From contig CM074194.1 of the NCBI GenBank assembly GCA_037179385.1, positions 1,071,001 through 1,135,000 on the forward strand: 64,000 nucleotides of DNA, written 5' to 3'. Each line of letters starts with the position of its first letter. The stretch's first letter is position 1. Positions 11,057-22,776 of this stretch are shown here, one piece after another. Made by a program: the position numbers and the translations under genes. The DNA comes from Holothuria scabra. Its lineage: Eukaryota; Echinodermata; Holothuroidea; Aspidochirotida; Holothuriidae. The notes beneath the pieces were generated by a model. It was not told the DNA's origin, searched no databases, and worked only from the letters and a program-made list of their open reading frames with translations.

Positions 11057-11103
11057 TAAGTGTGTGTGTGTGGGTGCATGTGTGTGTATGTATGTGTGTT
11101 TGT
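11057..11103 (+). repeat. TG-rich microsatellite
   Basis: Alternating TG with interruptions (GGGTGCATG, TATGTATG). On the reverse strand it gives a His/Thr-rich open frame that is purely a consequence of the repeat. Confidence 0.85.
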
Positions 11104-11221
11104 GACATTGCTCGTACTCGCGATATCTCGAGATAGGAATGGCCAACACTTTTCATATTTGGTATATGAATTTGCCATGTTGAGAGGAAGAACCCTGTTG
11201 TTTTGGTTGTTGTTTTGGTGG

Positions 11222-11234
11222 AGGTCAAAGGTCA
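11222..11234 (+). promoter_or_regulatory. DR1-type nuclear receptor half-site pair, perfect
   Basis: AGGTCA, one A, then AGGTCA forms an exact direct repeat with 1-base spacing. DR1 is the known binding site of HNF4, RXR and COUP-TF family receptors. Binding here is inferred from sequence alone, and the site lies inside a repeat. Confidence 0.4.
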
Positions 11235-11436
11235 TTTGAGGTCCCAGAGGTCGAAACCCGAAAACCTCGTAAACACGATATCTCAAGGTAGGAATGACCG
11301 ACACTTTTCATACTTGGTGTACAGATTTTTCATGTTGAGAAGAAGAACCCTATTGTTTTTGGTGGAGTCTTGGATACTGCAAAATGTCACGCATAGTATG
11401 TGGTTGTGATATCATCAGCACGACCCTAGTTCTCGG

Positions 11437-11449
11437 TGGTCAAAGGTCA
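11437..11449 (+). promoter_or_regulatory. DR1-type half-site pair, one mismatch
   Basis: TGGTCA, one A, then AGGTCA, in the same repeat as the perfect DR1 at 11222-11234. Confidence 0.35.
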
Positions 11450-11582
11450 TCCGGGATGTCAATGTAGGAAGCTTGGATGTCTTGCATGTATACTTTGTGG
11501 GTACATTACTGCACTGTCGATTTGAAAAACATTACTGAGCACTGTCAATTAAGATTGGCTTAAATTTCAGCGGCAAGGAATC

Positions 11583-13931
11583 ACTAAGCATTTTGGCTTT
11601 CTGGTTAATTGTACGTTATTCCAGGCAGAGATCATCTGTCTATTATTGTAACGTTCAGTATACAATAAAATAAGCTACCAGCATTACGCAAAAATGTGTG
11701 TTTATCGCGGACATCTGTCAACACTGACCAAAGTTACTGAAATGAAGGTGGTAGGATGTAAATTTAGTGACGATAAGAATCTACTCTCCACAATATCTCA
11801 CAAGTATCATACTAATCCTCACATTGAAAGTGAGCTAACAACAACATGCTTACTTTGGAAAAGAAATGGAAGAAACCCTGTTTAAGCCGTCGGTCGTAAA
11901 CGAATCAGAGAAAACTTCGAAATCATACACTTCACTCACCAATTCATGATATTCCTTAAGTTAGTTGATGTGTATGTGATATATGATGACTAGACTTAGG
12001 CTAAAAAATGACCCGTCTGGGTTTAACGAGCTCAAAAGGTTCGACCCAGAAAAGAATATATGGCCACTGATAACCCTGCCAAGCTTAAGGTAGCTGTATT
12101 TCATTATTTTTTATCATTCTGAGGCTATTTTTTCAAGGAGAAATAGGAGAGAGATGTCCCTTAGCTTCACTTTGAAAAGTTTTGGGGTTTTCCAGGGGAA
12201 AAGATGCAAAATGGTTCGTAATTTTGAACTGCTTGTCGGTATTGAGATGGTTGTTGTTGTTGGGGGCAGTATTAATGTATTCTTCATTTCAAGACCTTTT
12301 TATTGAAATAAGTTTTACGGGGAGTTTTTCTGGACCAGTTCCAACAGGTGTCCATGCATTCTCAATTATTTTTTGCCTGCCTATCTGAAATTCAGAACAG
12401 AGTATTTGCCTACACGACACATTGCAAGAAATCAGCACCGTTTGCTAACATCGGGATTCAGCTCTGTGTGCTACATAATTGACATTCGTTTGAACACCGT
12501 TTCTGAACCACAAGTTAGGCCTTAAGTTCGTCTCTAAAGTTCAGAAAGAACCAAGGAACTAATCCGTTCAATAAGCACCAGGTTAACTTCAGTTTTCCCG
12601 TAATGTCTCTTTTGATATTTTAAATACAATTTACCCTCATTCTATTTTCAAAATTTTTCTTAATATTGTATCCACGATTGACTCCTTGGTACCTTCCCAT
12701 TGGACAGTTGTAACGTTTTAAATTAATTCCCTTTTTAGATTATGACAACAAAGACGGTATTCTAAATGAATGTCCTGATCAGATTTTTTACCGAATCGTT
12801 CTACTTCCGCACTTAGGTAGACAAAACATATAGTAGAACAGTGTGAAATTACGAACTGTATCTAATTCAAATGATACCATGCTTCGTTGCGACAAAGCAT
12901 GATCAACTTCAAATAGATATGACACTTGTCTTTCAGTGGCAGAGATCTACAATCAATCGCCTGTCATACGGTACAGTAAGTATGTTAATTAGAGTCTGAA
13001 AAGGTGTCTTTGTAACCGATTTAAATATTTGCTGGTCAGTATCCAACATACCAATCATATCATGTCATAGTGACATGTGTAAGTGTTTCCAATGATACTA
13101 TGCATGCAGGGTTACCAACCCTCATTTGCGCTTTAATGACAAATTTTGTCGAAAGACCAATTAGGCTACGTCCGTCATGTTACTCTCAGTTTTTTAAAAA
13201 AATTAAAAACAATCTAATTTAGCATTAAAATGACAATTAACAGTCCTAGTACAATGTTCTACACACGAATATGAAATAGCATACACATGTATAAGCAATA
13301 GCCTATCCTATTGTGTAGGAGGGTTCTGAGTACCGGACTGGACTCTGTTTTCTCAACTCCACAGCTTCCAAAATGACTAGGAATACGGCCTGTTCGCAGG
13401 CCGCAAGGTTCCAAGTTATGTAGCAGAGGCCATTATCATGTGGCATACAGTAGTATAAGTTGAAAAGCAATGTACTGTGTAGATAGGCAAAGACTTTGAA
13501 TTAAAAATTTTCTTATTTATAGACGCCAAATTCAATTAAATCCCTCGTAGGTATGAAATTCAAACTTGTGTAGCAGGTTTATGAACACAGGGCATACACA
13601 TAATAAGGAGCTAATGTAATAGGTGTTTTTCGATTCAAGTATACATGTCGATCACCTATACGCTCAGCAGGATTTAATTTTCACCTGTTCAACGGCCTCT
13701 ACACACATAAGTACAAAACAATCAGTATGTTAAGGTATCTATAGTAGATATGTCAATGACTGACAAAGGAAGAATAAAATGACGCCATCATTTCAACGGT
13801 CAGCCATATGAAAAGCTGATTCAGCTGCTTATATTTTGGCAAACATAACAAAATGCTTAAAATCATTTCAAAGCAAACAAAAATTGAAATTTACTTTTCA
13901 TCAAAGAGCCCTGAGGTTCATTTACTAAAGT
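11583..13931. other. No gene seen; unassigned sequence
   Basis: The stretch is AT-rich and lacks recognisable exon, repeat-family or RNA signals. Open frames are below 70 codons. Confidence 0.4.
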
Positions 13932-14350
13932 CTTGTTTTACCCCATCTTTCTTACTGTTGTGGTATATGGTCCGGTACCACTAAGTCTACTCTACATAAA
14001 TTATTTATTCTTCAGAAAAGGGAAGTCTGACACATTGCAGGTTCTGCTCCACGTGATGAGACGAGTCATATATTTGCTTCGTTGAACTTACTTAAACTTG
14101 ATGATCTAGTCAGCATGAGTTTAGTTACGTTTACATATCGCTGTCTGAACAATCTCTTTCAAGCTCTCTTTTCTCCTTTTTATACCTTGAACAAATCTAT
14201 TAAAAATTACCTTAGACCTACAAGATGACCAGCTCCTTCCCCTATTTGTTGATAGAGAGGCTTGCAAGAAAATTCTCAAGTATAGATCCATTATAGCCTG
14301 GAACATACAGAATTATCAGGCACCCGATTCACACGAATATCCAAGTAATT
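13932..14350 (+). pseudogene. Non-LTR retrotransposon reverse transcriptase, C-terminal remnant
   Basis: Conceptual translation from about 13932 gives LVLPHLSYCCGIWSG, then HKLFILQKRE, an in-frame TGA near 14028, then FASLNLLKLDDLVSM and YRCLNNLFQALFSPFY. A frameshift near 14220 leads to YRSIIAWNIQNY. The order (P-x-L-x-YC-x-x-W, LQKR, LNxLKLxDL, then a W-N motif) matches the region C-terminal to the RT domain in many non-LTR retrotransposons of invertebrates. The open reading frame is broken by stop codons and at least one frameshift, so this is a dead 5'-truncated copy. No 3' tail or target duplication was resolved. The clade (CR1/Jockey-like versus RTE-like) cannot be decided by eye. Confidence 0.75.
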
Positions 14351-15238
14351 ACTGTGAATATATCAGCGTAACCTGTCAGTTGCGTCTTTGAGGAAAGGTT
14401 TATCAAAATATTTTGTCAGTACTTATTAGTGTTCCTCGGGAACGGTAGGTTGGTGGGTGGGGAGTGTAGGGGGAAGGGGGTACAGGGGGATTTATGTTGA
14501 TCTTCTGTTTATTTTATGTCCACTCTCTTTGGGAGTGCTTTTGTTTCTCAAGCCCAGAAGGGTTTTAAGAGTACTTCCATTCACAACAGTTGTTTTTTCT
14601 AAATTCTTTTGCTTTTCTATTATCTTGTTCATTTACTTTTTTGATAAAACAAATAAATGAAGTGAAAAATGAAAAAAAAAACGTAGTCTTTAAACTACAT
14701 TACCTTCAGTTTTCTCGAATCGTGCTAACACAAGGTACTGATAGAGGAAGGGAGAGCTGGAGAAATATTTTTCAGGGGCGAAATATACTCAAATACAATT
14801 TGTATTTGCTAGGAGGTATTGGAATTTTCCAGGGGAAGTCTTTGCACTGTCCTAATATTGACTTCAGGCCGGCAGCAACCGCCTATGCATATTCTTTGTT
14901 TGTCGATAGTATGATTACCTTTTAGGTTAATTTTAACATCACAGCTTGAACTAAAAGGGCAAACAAAGCGATGGATGAACGGCCCTGTGTTATAAGACAC
15001 CGAATCAGTGGTGCAATGATATCTTTATACAATGTGTTCGGAGTGGAGGCGCTGGGGGTCACTGGAATGACCCCAAAAGGAAGGAAAAAGATTAGCATGT
15101 GGCCTCGTGATGACGCGCAGCTATTGCTGCGGCTTTTTGGTGGCCTCTGGGGATTTCAGGAACACCATACAGTGGAGATCTGGGTAGTGTAGCCTCCAAA
15201 GTACTTGGGATATTTACAAAGATTGTAACTATTTGGAT
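14351..15238. other. No gene seen; G-rich and AT-rich unassigned sequence
   Basis: A G-rich stretch lies at 14445-14490. The words TTTTCCAGGGGAA at 14824 and 12190 are similar, a hint of a dispersed repeat. Nothing else is assignable. Confidence 0.35.
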
Positions 15239-15592
15239 GAGGCAGTTATTCATCACCTCAGTCAGCTACAATTCTCCCAACCTACTTACTTTTAGCCCCT
15301 CCCACAACTGTCTTAAATTCATCCTTATCCAGAAATAATCCTGCTCTGCTCTGTGGTCTCACGAACCAGGCGCTCGAGGTGTACACCGTGATTATAGATT
15401 ATAGTTTTAAGGTATTTCCTGGTGAGCAAACAATGCCCTTTTGTGTAATCAAAACACTCTCAGTACATTATGCGTAATATGAACAACTCTGCAATTTTTT
15501 ATTTTGATGTCAATCAAAGCGTTGTGCCAATTGAGAGTTTCTGCGGACTACCGGTACAATTGTAGTCTGGGTGAGGGTTGAATGTCCTCATT
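15239..15592 (-). mobile_element. MITE B copy 2, diverged, with internal insertion
   Basis: It shares ACAATTCTCCCAACCTACTT, TAGCCCCTCCCACAACTGTC, TTGATGTCAATCAAAG and CCAATTGAGAGTTT with MITE B. It is about 60 bp longer than the 295-bp consensus because of extra sequence near 15345-15430. The terminal TTAA is eroded at both ends. Confidence 0.7.
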
Positions 15593-15722
15593 TTGACTAT
15601 TTCATTTAAGCCTTACTCGCCTCAACGATATAAGATCGAAACTTCGGAAGATTGGGTTTGGATTATGTTAAGCTTTGAACCCTGTAATGTTATCCAGAAG
15701 GTATTATATAATGTTGAGAAGA

Positions 15723-17015
15723 CAGTGGCGAAGGAAGCAATGTGAAAGATGGGGGTGGTGCAATTTTTTGGACTACGCACCTCACCCTACCCATTGACCA
15801 ATAGGTTCGTTTTCATGCTAATTGTTTTCTTTTTTAAGATTTTTTAATAAAAAACATTATAAGCCATGACTCATTTTTTCAAATAAAACTGCACACTGAA
15901 AAAGGTGTAAATATTTTTTGAAGGCAGCCATGCTACACTAGACATCAATTCCAGTATATCTATGCCATTTGCGAACATTGATAAATTAATAACATTTTGA
16001 CACTTCAATAACCAAAGAATCCATCTCCGCAGACAATTCAACTGACAGGGTTGAAAGGTATCTGATGATATGTGTTTTTGAGAGCATTTGAGTACGGTAG
16101 GCCAATGGTTCCCAGCATGAAATATGAAGTCTTGCTCGAAAGACTACCGTATCTAAGCGGAACGCCATCTTCAGTTGGCGCGCAGCGTACAGAAAATTTT
16201 GAAAAATCTCGACCCCTTAGACAACCGGAAATGTCATTTCTCTGGCTTGTTAGTAGCAGTTTAGCAGCAAGGGGTAAATAGACTTGTTCAGTGGGAAAGG
16301 GCAAGCACCCAAATTTTCCCATTTTTTCTTTCAAGTGTATATACCACCGGATATTAGGGACGTAACTTTCGGCGCGCTTATCGATCAAAAACGCTTTTCG
16401 TTTGCAATAAAAATTTTAACTTCAATAAAGAAATGAAAACTGAAAATGTCAGAAAATTGCCATATGGCTGATTACAGTACCACTTAATACTAAGTTAAAG
16501 CCGATCGAGCGTATTCTACTTTTCATGAAAATTATACAGTGAATAGGCTATCATAATAATGCTTTTAACATTTCGGGCTAGTGTGTTACATTTTATGCTT
16601 CCAACTTTCAAAACCGTCTGATACTTGGAACCTTCTTGAGCGTGAAAACAGGGGAGACATACTAGGATAAGCTAGTTGCACGGTGTACAATACATATGCT
16701 GGAGTCGGTCTGTCACGCCGCCTGTGTGGACGTGCGGGGAATGACCTGTGGTAATGCTCTTTGGTAGAAGAGTATGTCGCAGCCCGTATGATTTAATTCC
16801 AGGGTGACAATCGCGGGATGCGCGAATTGGGAAAATGGGAAGAGCATTAAACAGGGAGACGAAGGTTTTTGGTCATTGTGTTGATACATTGAGTTGTGGG
16901 GAAATGAAAAAGGGGTTTCCGGACCCGGGAAGTGGGAGAGGAGGTATGCTTCCGCCCCCTCATTTTTCAGAGGGGGATGCCACCCCAGCTCCCCTCCCCG
17001 CTTCCTACGCCAGTT
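15723..17015. mobile_element. hAT-D: 1.3-kb hAT-like element
   Basis: The left end CAGTGGCGAAGGAAGC pairs with the right end, which read inward is AACTGGCGTAGGAAGC (13 of 16 positions). The flanks TGAGAAGA (15715-15722) and TGAAAAGA (17016-17023) are a 7/8 match to an 8-bp duplication. The interior contains one hairpin module (16156-16190) with its usual downstream wording GACCCCTTAGACAACCGGAA. No transposase is seen. The right flank of the element is GC-rich (CCCCCTCATTTTTCAGAGGGGG), as in related elements. Confidence 0.7.
16156..16190 (+). repeat. Hairpin module 7 (within hAT-D)
   Basis: GCGGAACGCCATC followed by TTGGCGCGCAGCG, then AGAAAATTTTGAAAAATC as in the tandem array. Confidence 0.65.
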
Positions 17016-17306
17016 TGAAAAGATGCCTTCCTGGTGTGCAAAAGAGCGGGAGTCTTAACGCTAGGAAATTTAAGCCGCATTGGATTGTGTTTTTTTAGGC
17101 TGGTCGAAAAATTTAGAGAAACCATTGAATGAGGTTCATTGGGTATTGGGGTCATTAAAAATAATAACTTTGACGAGCAATTTCCTGCATTTTTGTCGGC
17201 AGTAAATTGAAAAAAATTGCCTGTAGTATTCCATGAGACATTTTTAAAAGCGCGAAGCGAGCTGAAAATGTTGGTTGTAACAAGCTTCCGGTGGAGCAAG
17301 TAATTT

Positions 17307-17590
17307 AACTTTTTATATCGTAATCCTTGTCATCCAGGCTTTCCAGACATCTCCTGAGCATTTTCTCAATTTGCACAGCTCTTTGACTGAATGTAAATTA
17401 AAAAATGCAGAAGTACTGTAATATAATACACACATGTACTGTACTGAGAGTTTTTTTTTATTGCACATTGGGGTCTTGTAAGCTCTCCCTGGAGAAATAA
17501 ACTGAGATTGGGTTTGAGTGAGGATGAATTTTAGAGAGTCGTGAAAGGGGCTTAGATAGGAAGGTTATGAGAGTTGGAACGGTCGAGAGT
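17307..17590 (+). mobile_element. MITE B copy 3, left part (split by element J)
   Basis: It matches the 31297 copy in the same orientation, with TTCTCAATTTGCACAGCTCT, GAAATAAACTGAGATTG and GGGGCTTAGATAGGAAGG. The match stops at GGTCGAGAGT, where element J begins, and continues at 19446. Confidence 0.65.
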
Positions 17591-19435
17591 ATGGGCGTCG
17601 ATTATGGTGGGGGGAGAGGGGGACATGCCCCCCACACACTTTTTTGAGTGGAGGGGGCACTAACGTAAAAGTCCCCTCCACTTTGCGTGATCTGAAACTT
17701 AAAAGTTGGGTACTACCAAAAGTACTATACATTTAGGTTATGAAAGATGTGCCTTTTGGATTTCTAGTCCTGCAGTAGATTAAAATGTGCTTTGATCAGT
17801 ACATGGATTTTATCATCAAAAATGGTTCCTTACTATTAGAACTTTTGTACAAATCCTTCGCAAACTATTATATTTTTGTTGTAATTCCATTTACTTGTAG
17901 GGTATACCCGGTATTTAAATTCACATTGACCGTATAGCCCGTTGAAGTAATTACCCACACTTTCAAGACCATGTTTTGAAAACTTTGGAGTTTCCTATAG
18001 TCAAAATATTGAAACATTTAGCACCATTTTGCATCTGGCCCCTTTTCTCAGACACCCAGCGGCTTAGCTACAGGGGGCAGGCGGTTCTGAGGAAATGAAG
18101 AATTCGGAAATTTGCCATTTGTGAAAGCAGTCTACAATGTTGTTTTGACAACTCATGAAATTCCGAAATTCCAAATTCTCTCCAATAAGAGCCCCATATT
18201 GGTCATAAGCTTTTCAAAAGAAAAGGCAAAATTTTCAGCGCGCTTGGCGCGCCGCAAATTGCAATTCCTAACCAGTGACCAGGGGTCCTCGCTCATACCT
18301 TCAATTTGGTAAACTTTTCTGAGCTCTGGAAGTGACAAAATCGGAAATTTGCCACATGTGACAGCAGATCATCAAGTGACAGCGGTAACTAGAGTGCTAT
18401 TTTTATAAATTTTCTTTCATAAAATTCAAAATTTTCTCCAATATAAGCTCTTGACTCGAAAAAAAAATCGTCGGAGAGCCTCATTTCGTAGGCTTTGGAT
18501 AACATTATGTAGGAACAACTATCTTTGGTCGCCGCTCAATCTCAGATTTGCCAACAGGATGTACAAATTCTTCAGTAATCCCCAAACTTTCCTTACAGGA
18601 AACTCAAAGTCCCAAACTTTTCTGCAATACAAGCTCCATATTTCAAATATTCGAAAAAGGAAATTATTCGAAAAAAGCAAATTACGTCCCTACATGTGTT
18701 CACACTTAAAGGCAGTGTGACATTAAAAAAGGACAAAATTGGGGAATGGATATAAAAAGCATTGAAAACCATGAAAATATCCACAATTTTCATCAAAATC
18801 TATCACACATTGACTATTTTACAGGCCAATTTCTGATTTGCACTTAATCATTTATAAATATGAGCTCAATATGCAAATCTTGTGATGTCATGGGAGGGAC
18901 ATACCATACATGTCTAATGTTATCCTCTGTTTTTAAAATCTTCATTTCAAGGACAGTTGTAACATGTACCGTAGTTTGTCCTGAAGGTTCCATTTTGGAA
19001 GTTAAAATTGTGTCCTTGGAAATCTTCAGAATCAATTACCAAACCATAAACTAACTGATGTGTAATTAAGAGATAATTTATATAGGGTTAACAGAAGAAA
19101 TGCCAACACTATGCAACAATCCACATCATTATTTTTGCATGAGCAACAGCTTTCTTCAGAAACATTCCAACCTTGAAGAGGTGTATCTTGAGAACCGTAA
19201 AAGATATTGAAATAATTCCAACAGGCTTTTGCTTAGAAAACTTCACTCCACAACTGCCAAGTGAAGTCAGGCTTTTTGCTGACATATCTTTAAAGAATCG
19301 TAAAATTTTGATGCCCCCCCCCTCCCCACTCCCCGCAAAAATGTGTAGCTACGGCGCTGTGGACATCTTACCAGGGGAGGAGAACAAATTAGGCCAGATG
19401 TCCCCCACCACTTTGAAAATCAAATCGACCCCCCT
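17591..19435. mobile_element. Element J: 1.85-kb DNA element nested in MITE B
   Basis: The left end ATGGGCGTCGATT and the right end, read inward, AGGGGGGTCGATT agree at 11 of 13 positions, and GGGGGACAT recurs further in on both sides. The flanks GGTCGAGAGT (17581-17590) and GGTCGGGAGT (19436-19445) match at 9 of 10. A 9-10 bp duplication would fit a Mutator-like element; an 8-bp hAT duplication is not excluded. No transposase is preserved. A second hAT-like element (18057-19359) lies within it. Confidence 0.6.
18057..19359. mobile_element. hAT-C: 1.3-kb hAT-like element nested in element J
   Basis: The left end CAGCGGCTTAGCTACA and the right end, read inward, CAGCGCCGTAGCTACA agree at 14 of 16 positions. 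The flanks CAGACACC and TGGACATC match at 5 of 8, all differences being transitions, as expected for an old duplication. The interior has three degenerate direct repeats around TTCTCCAATA(T)AAGCTC at 18172, 18429 and 18617. It also has CGCGCTTGGCGCGCCG at 18237, reminiscent of the hairpin module. No transposase frame is seen. Confidence 0.55.
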
Positions 19436-19445
19436 GGTCGGGAGT

Positions 19446-19462
19446 GAGAGTGTCAAACTTAA
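19446..19462 (+). mobile_element. MITE B copy 3, right end
   Basis: The short stretch after the element J duplication ends in TTAA (19459-19462). It aligns loosely with the last bases of MITE B (GATGATGAAAATATGCCTTTAA region), which completes the interrupted copy. Confidence 0.5.
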
Positions 19463-19926
19463 TACAAGATAGCCAATAGGTGGGTAGATAGGCTCCAATA
19501 ATTACTAACGTGGTGTATTTGTGTCTAGTTCAAATTTCTGAGAACACATTCCTACCAAAACTTGCCTACGTAGGAGTAGTAATACAAAAAGCACATCACA
19601 TTTGAATTTACCTCTCATAATGTGAAAGCCTGTAATAGATGGCGTACTTCTGTTTTATACACAGGGATCGAAAAATAAGAAGAACTTTATACTGGCCTGC
19701 GAATCGAAGTATGATATAAAATTGGTCTGTCTCATCTACACTTAGTACCAGTTGACGATGATACTTGTTTTTAAAGAATGAACTGCATTTGTTTTGGTGA
19801 ATTAAACGTAGAGACTCCAAATTTGGGCAAAATAACGGATAAGGATAAGCTTCTTCCTTTTCTTCCACCGAAAAATGTTCTTTATTTGGTTTACCAGGGA
19901 GCTTTTCCAACTCCTGGGTTTTACTT
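19463..19926. other. No gene seen between two repeats
   Basis: A 100-codon reverse-strand frame (19608-19910) shows no recognisable domain and sits in AT-rich sequence. It is treated as chance. Confidence 0.35.
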
Positions 19927-20492
19927 TCTTTAAAAGAAGATCTTTCAAAGTCATGTCAAGTGTTGATTTGTTAGAGGGGTACTCATTCTAAGCATTTTGT
20001 GAAATTTGCAATCCTATGTGTTGTTCTCAAGATATGAGCAAGTAAATTAGTCACATTTTCAACAAGAGGTGAATTTGAAGCAAGCACATTATGTCATCAT
20101 ACCCTCACATTAATGGACAGTCTTTTATTTTTCTTTAAATTGTACAGCTTATTTCTCATCGGCAATCCCATATTATCAGAATGTGATTGCATAATAGCAT
20201 GCGAATTTCACAAACGTGGCATTCCCCACAGGGAGCTAGGTCCCATTGACTTTAAGGTCAGCACAACAGACGAAAAGAGGGAAACAAAGCATTACTTGTC
20301 AATGTGAGAAAGTGATGTAACCTCTGCTGTTCTGAAGCTCACTTTACAACACAAATTTAGTAACTTCATTTACTGATATCTCAAGGAATACATGTCCGAT
20401 AGGAATGGAAATTTCAAATTTCACCAAACTATGAAGATTTGGTTCCTCTTTCACATATGAAAATTATTTTATAGCTTAAACTTCCCCTTTAA
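19927..20492 (+). repeat. Family I repeat, copy 2, uninterrupted
   Basis: It matches copy 1 (543-844 plus 5286-5530) over its full length in opposite orientation. It carries the empty hAT-A target at 20167-20174 (CCCATATT, the reverse complement of AATATGGG). It ends with CCCCTTTAA near 20492, consistent with a TTAA-type MITE, though the two termini do not form a clear inverted repeat. Confidence 0.75.
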
Positions 20493-22303
20493 CATTGGGC
20501 CTGATTTGTAGGCTTTGTAGGCCTATTGCTTGTGTTCACTGAACGCCGTATCGCCTTTAAGCTAGGTTATATAATGAAAGCTCTTATCTTTGTGTTCATC
20601 ATCTACGTGGAAAAGTACCTAGGGCTTCTATTAGGGACCGGGCATCCCCCTTTATTTTTTCAAGGGTGTTATAAAATTTTGTCGGAAAATGCGTTTTAAA
20701 ACCATTAAGACGTCCAAGCGCTATGAAAGTATGTTGAAGCATGTTCACCCCGCAAAAGCACGGTTCGGGCAATTCGCTGGGGAAGGCTGTTCTCAGTGTT
20801 TGTCGATTAGCATTCAGCTTGAGATTAACGCATTTCGGCGTAACTCAGTCTACTACGATGAAACATCAATTTCTCTCGCAATGTCTCTATCTAGTAAAAA
20901 AACCTATAGCGGTACAGTTTATCTGATTTTTCTTATCACTTTGAAATTTTTCCATTTTTTAAGGGAAATTTTTTTGGTGCTCAGGAAAGCTTAACGTAAC
21001 GACTGCTTCAGTTTCAAGTTTGGTTAGTATTTGTGAATAGTGTTTGTTTCTTGTTACACCATCGGAGGAGGTTACACATAATCAAGCGTTCGTATTGTGT
21101 TGAGATTGGTTTTTTAAATAAAAAATCATTCGACTTTAAAAATGAATAACTCAGGTATAACTTCCCTGACAAATTTTAAGCTGAATCCTGTTAAATAAAC
21201 TCGATTAATTGATCCACTGAGGTAATCGTTCGTCGACCTCAACCACTTTAGCTGACTTTTATTATCGCTGTTTATGGATGCTAATTATGAATAGCGCCAT
21301 CAACAACCCACAGTTGCGACTGTACCTCGGCTTGCTATTTACTGATAGGTGATGTTTTATGGCCTAGTTGTGGCTTATTGGCTTCTACCCCAACTCATTT
21401 AGTTTCGGTGAGCACCAATCATAAAGGCAGTAGGTTCCTTTTTTTAAGTCTTCGGTTTAACCGGCGAGGAGTCACACTCAAGACCCCCCCCCCCGGCTGC
21501 AACCATTCGGATGCGGGAAGGAGCGGATCAACGAGGATCAGTGATGCATTGTTACGATTACAATCAATTACTATGAAAAGAGAGTACTCGTTAACTTTTC
21601 ATTACCATCCACCGCGATCATACGAAATTTTATACTCGGGTCACAATAAATGTCATTTCTGTGAATTTCCTTCAAGAATTTCACAAACAACGCAGAACGG
21701 GGAGTGGGGGTTTAAGGATACCACATATGTGTAAATATGTATCACGGTAATAATAAATTCTTCAAGGGCAAAATTTTTGAAGGGGAACTTTTCCTTGGCT
21801 AGTGGCTAAAAGCCTATTGACTAATAATGTGACATTCCCAACAAACTCGTACTCGATACTTTTTACTGCACCTGTCTGTATAAACTGGGTAATCAGGGTG
21901 ATACACAGCGTTGTGACCTTTCACAGTTCTGCTAATATCCAATCTAAGCTAACAACTGACAGTCCGTAAAATGTCAGTCTGTTTAGGTATTTGTATTCGA
22001 TACTGTATGATATCATACTTGACATAGTTCTGCGTGGCTATTTGTCCCTTGGGAGCCCTGGGTTACTGACCGCATCGTACTAGCAGTATTGTTGGTCAGT
22101 GGGGCGGGAAGTGGCTGATTGAATGAGCCTAATACAGGAATGCGATATGGGAGATTCCGTTTGATTTAACCGTTCAAGCAGCCGTCTATTACATTTACCA
22201 CCTTCTATAGAAATTGGTGCGATGCTTCCGTTGAGGAATACACCATACGGTCTGCTACGCAGACATTGGTATTTGCTGTTGATCGACTGATTGAATGACT
22301 TGC
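20493..22303. other. No gene seen; possibly low-copy sequence
   Basis: I recognised no repeat family. A 41-codon frame at 20574-20699 starts with a hydrophobic stretch (MKALIFVFIIYV) after a TATATAA-like word. A 118-codon frame at 21378-21734 includes a C-rich run. Neither has a recognisable domain. Confidence 0.35.
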
Positions 22304-22307
22304 TTAA

Positions 22308-22577
22308 AGGTGATATTCAGTCTTCCCAACTTGAAGTAGTGTAGCAGACTGTCCTGGTTCATGATTGGCTGTTTAGAGTCATGTGACCATATTTTCCCTC
22401 CTCAAATGTGAAAGTTACTAGGACTAACTGTCTGGTCAACCCTGTGTATTTGAATATTGAAGTTCTATAATATTTTAAAATTTACTTTGAAGAGAAATAA
22501 TAGAAGAAACTTGTGAGATGCGGTATATGTTGCTTCAAAATAAGCTTTGGGGCACGTGGGGCGACTGTACTTGCCCT
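22308..22577 (-). mobile_element. MITE C copy 1 (TTAA target)
   Basis: A 270-bp element lies between TTAA at 22304-22307 and 22578-22581. It shares CATGATTGGCTGTTTAGAGTCATGTG wording (first 20 bases only relevant) with the copies at 39381, 49081 and 53520, in reverse orientation. The core words are AGTCATGTGAC and TCAAATGTGAAA. It is non-coding. Confidence 0.75.
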
Positions 22578-22776
22578 TTAATGCTTGAAACAAAGAAGAA
22601 AAAAATCTTTCAGTCGTGAGATAGTGATATAGGCTTATAGGAGGAGTACTAAATATAAACAGTTTGTTAAAATTTTTCTTTCAAGTTAGACTTGTGGTTC
22701 TCTACATATCAGAATATAAAAGTGTCAAACTTTCAACTCCAAGAGAACTACAAGCAAACGCACGTGACATTTAACC

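Larger units (their letters stand above)
10656..11582. mobile_element. ~930-bp element bounded by GGCAAGGAATC inverted words
   Basis: The left end is a perfect hairpin: GATTCCTTGCC (10656-10666), a 7-base loop, then GGCAAGGAATC. The same GGCAAGGAATC closes the right end at 11572-11582, so the outer words form an inverted pair. Inside are a TG-rich microsatellite (11057-11103) and two direct units of about 90 bp, near 11125-11215 and 11275-11365, sharing TAGGAATG, CACTTTTCATA and CATGTTGAGA. Two DR1-type AGGTCA repeats are listed separately. The class is unknown; no transposase is seen. I recall similar AGGTCAAAGGTCAT-bearing repeats in other marine invertebrates, but this is memory only. Confidence 0.55.

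Noticed and set aside
10954..11304. Reverse frames with a His/Thr-rich run
   Set aside because: The run is the TG microsatellite translated on the other strand.
20574..20699. 41-codon frame with a hydrophobic N-terminus (MKALIFVFIIYV) after a TATATAA-like word
   Set aside because: It resembles a signal peptide, but no splice donor of quality follows and the frame ends quickly; chance is likely in AT-rich DNA.
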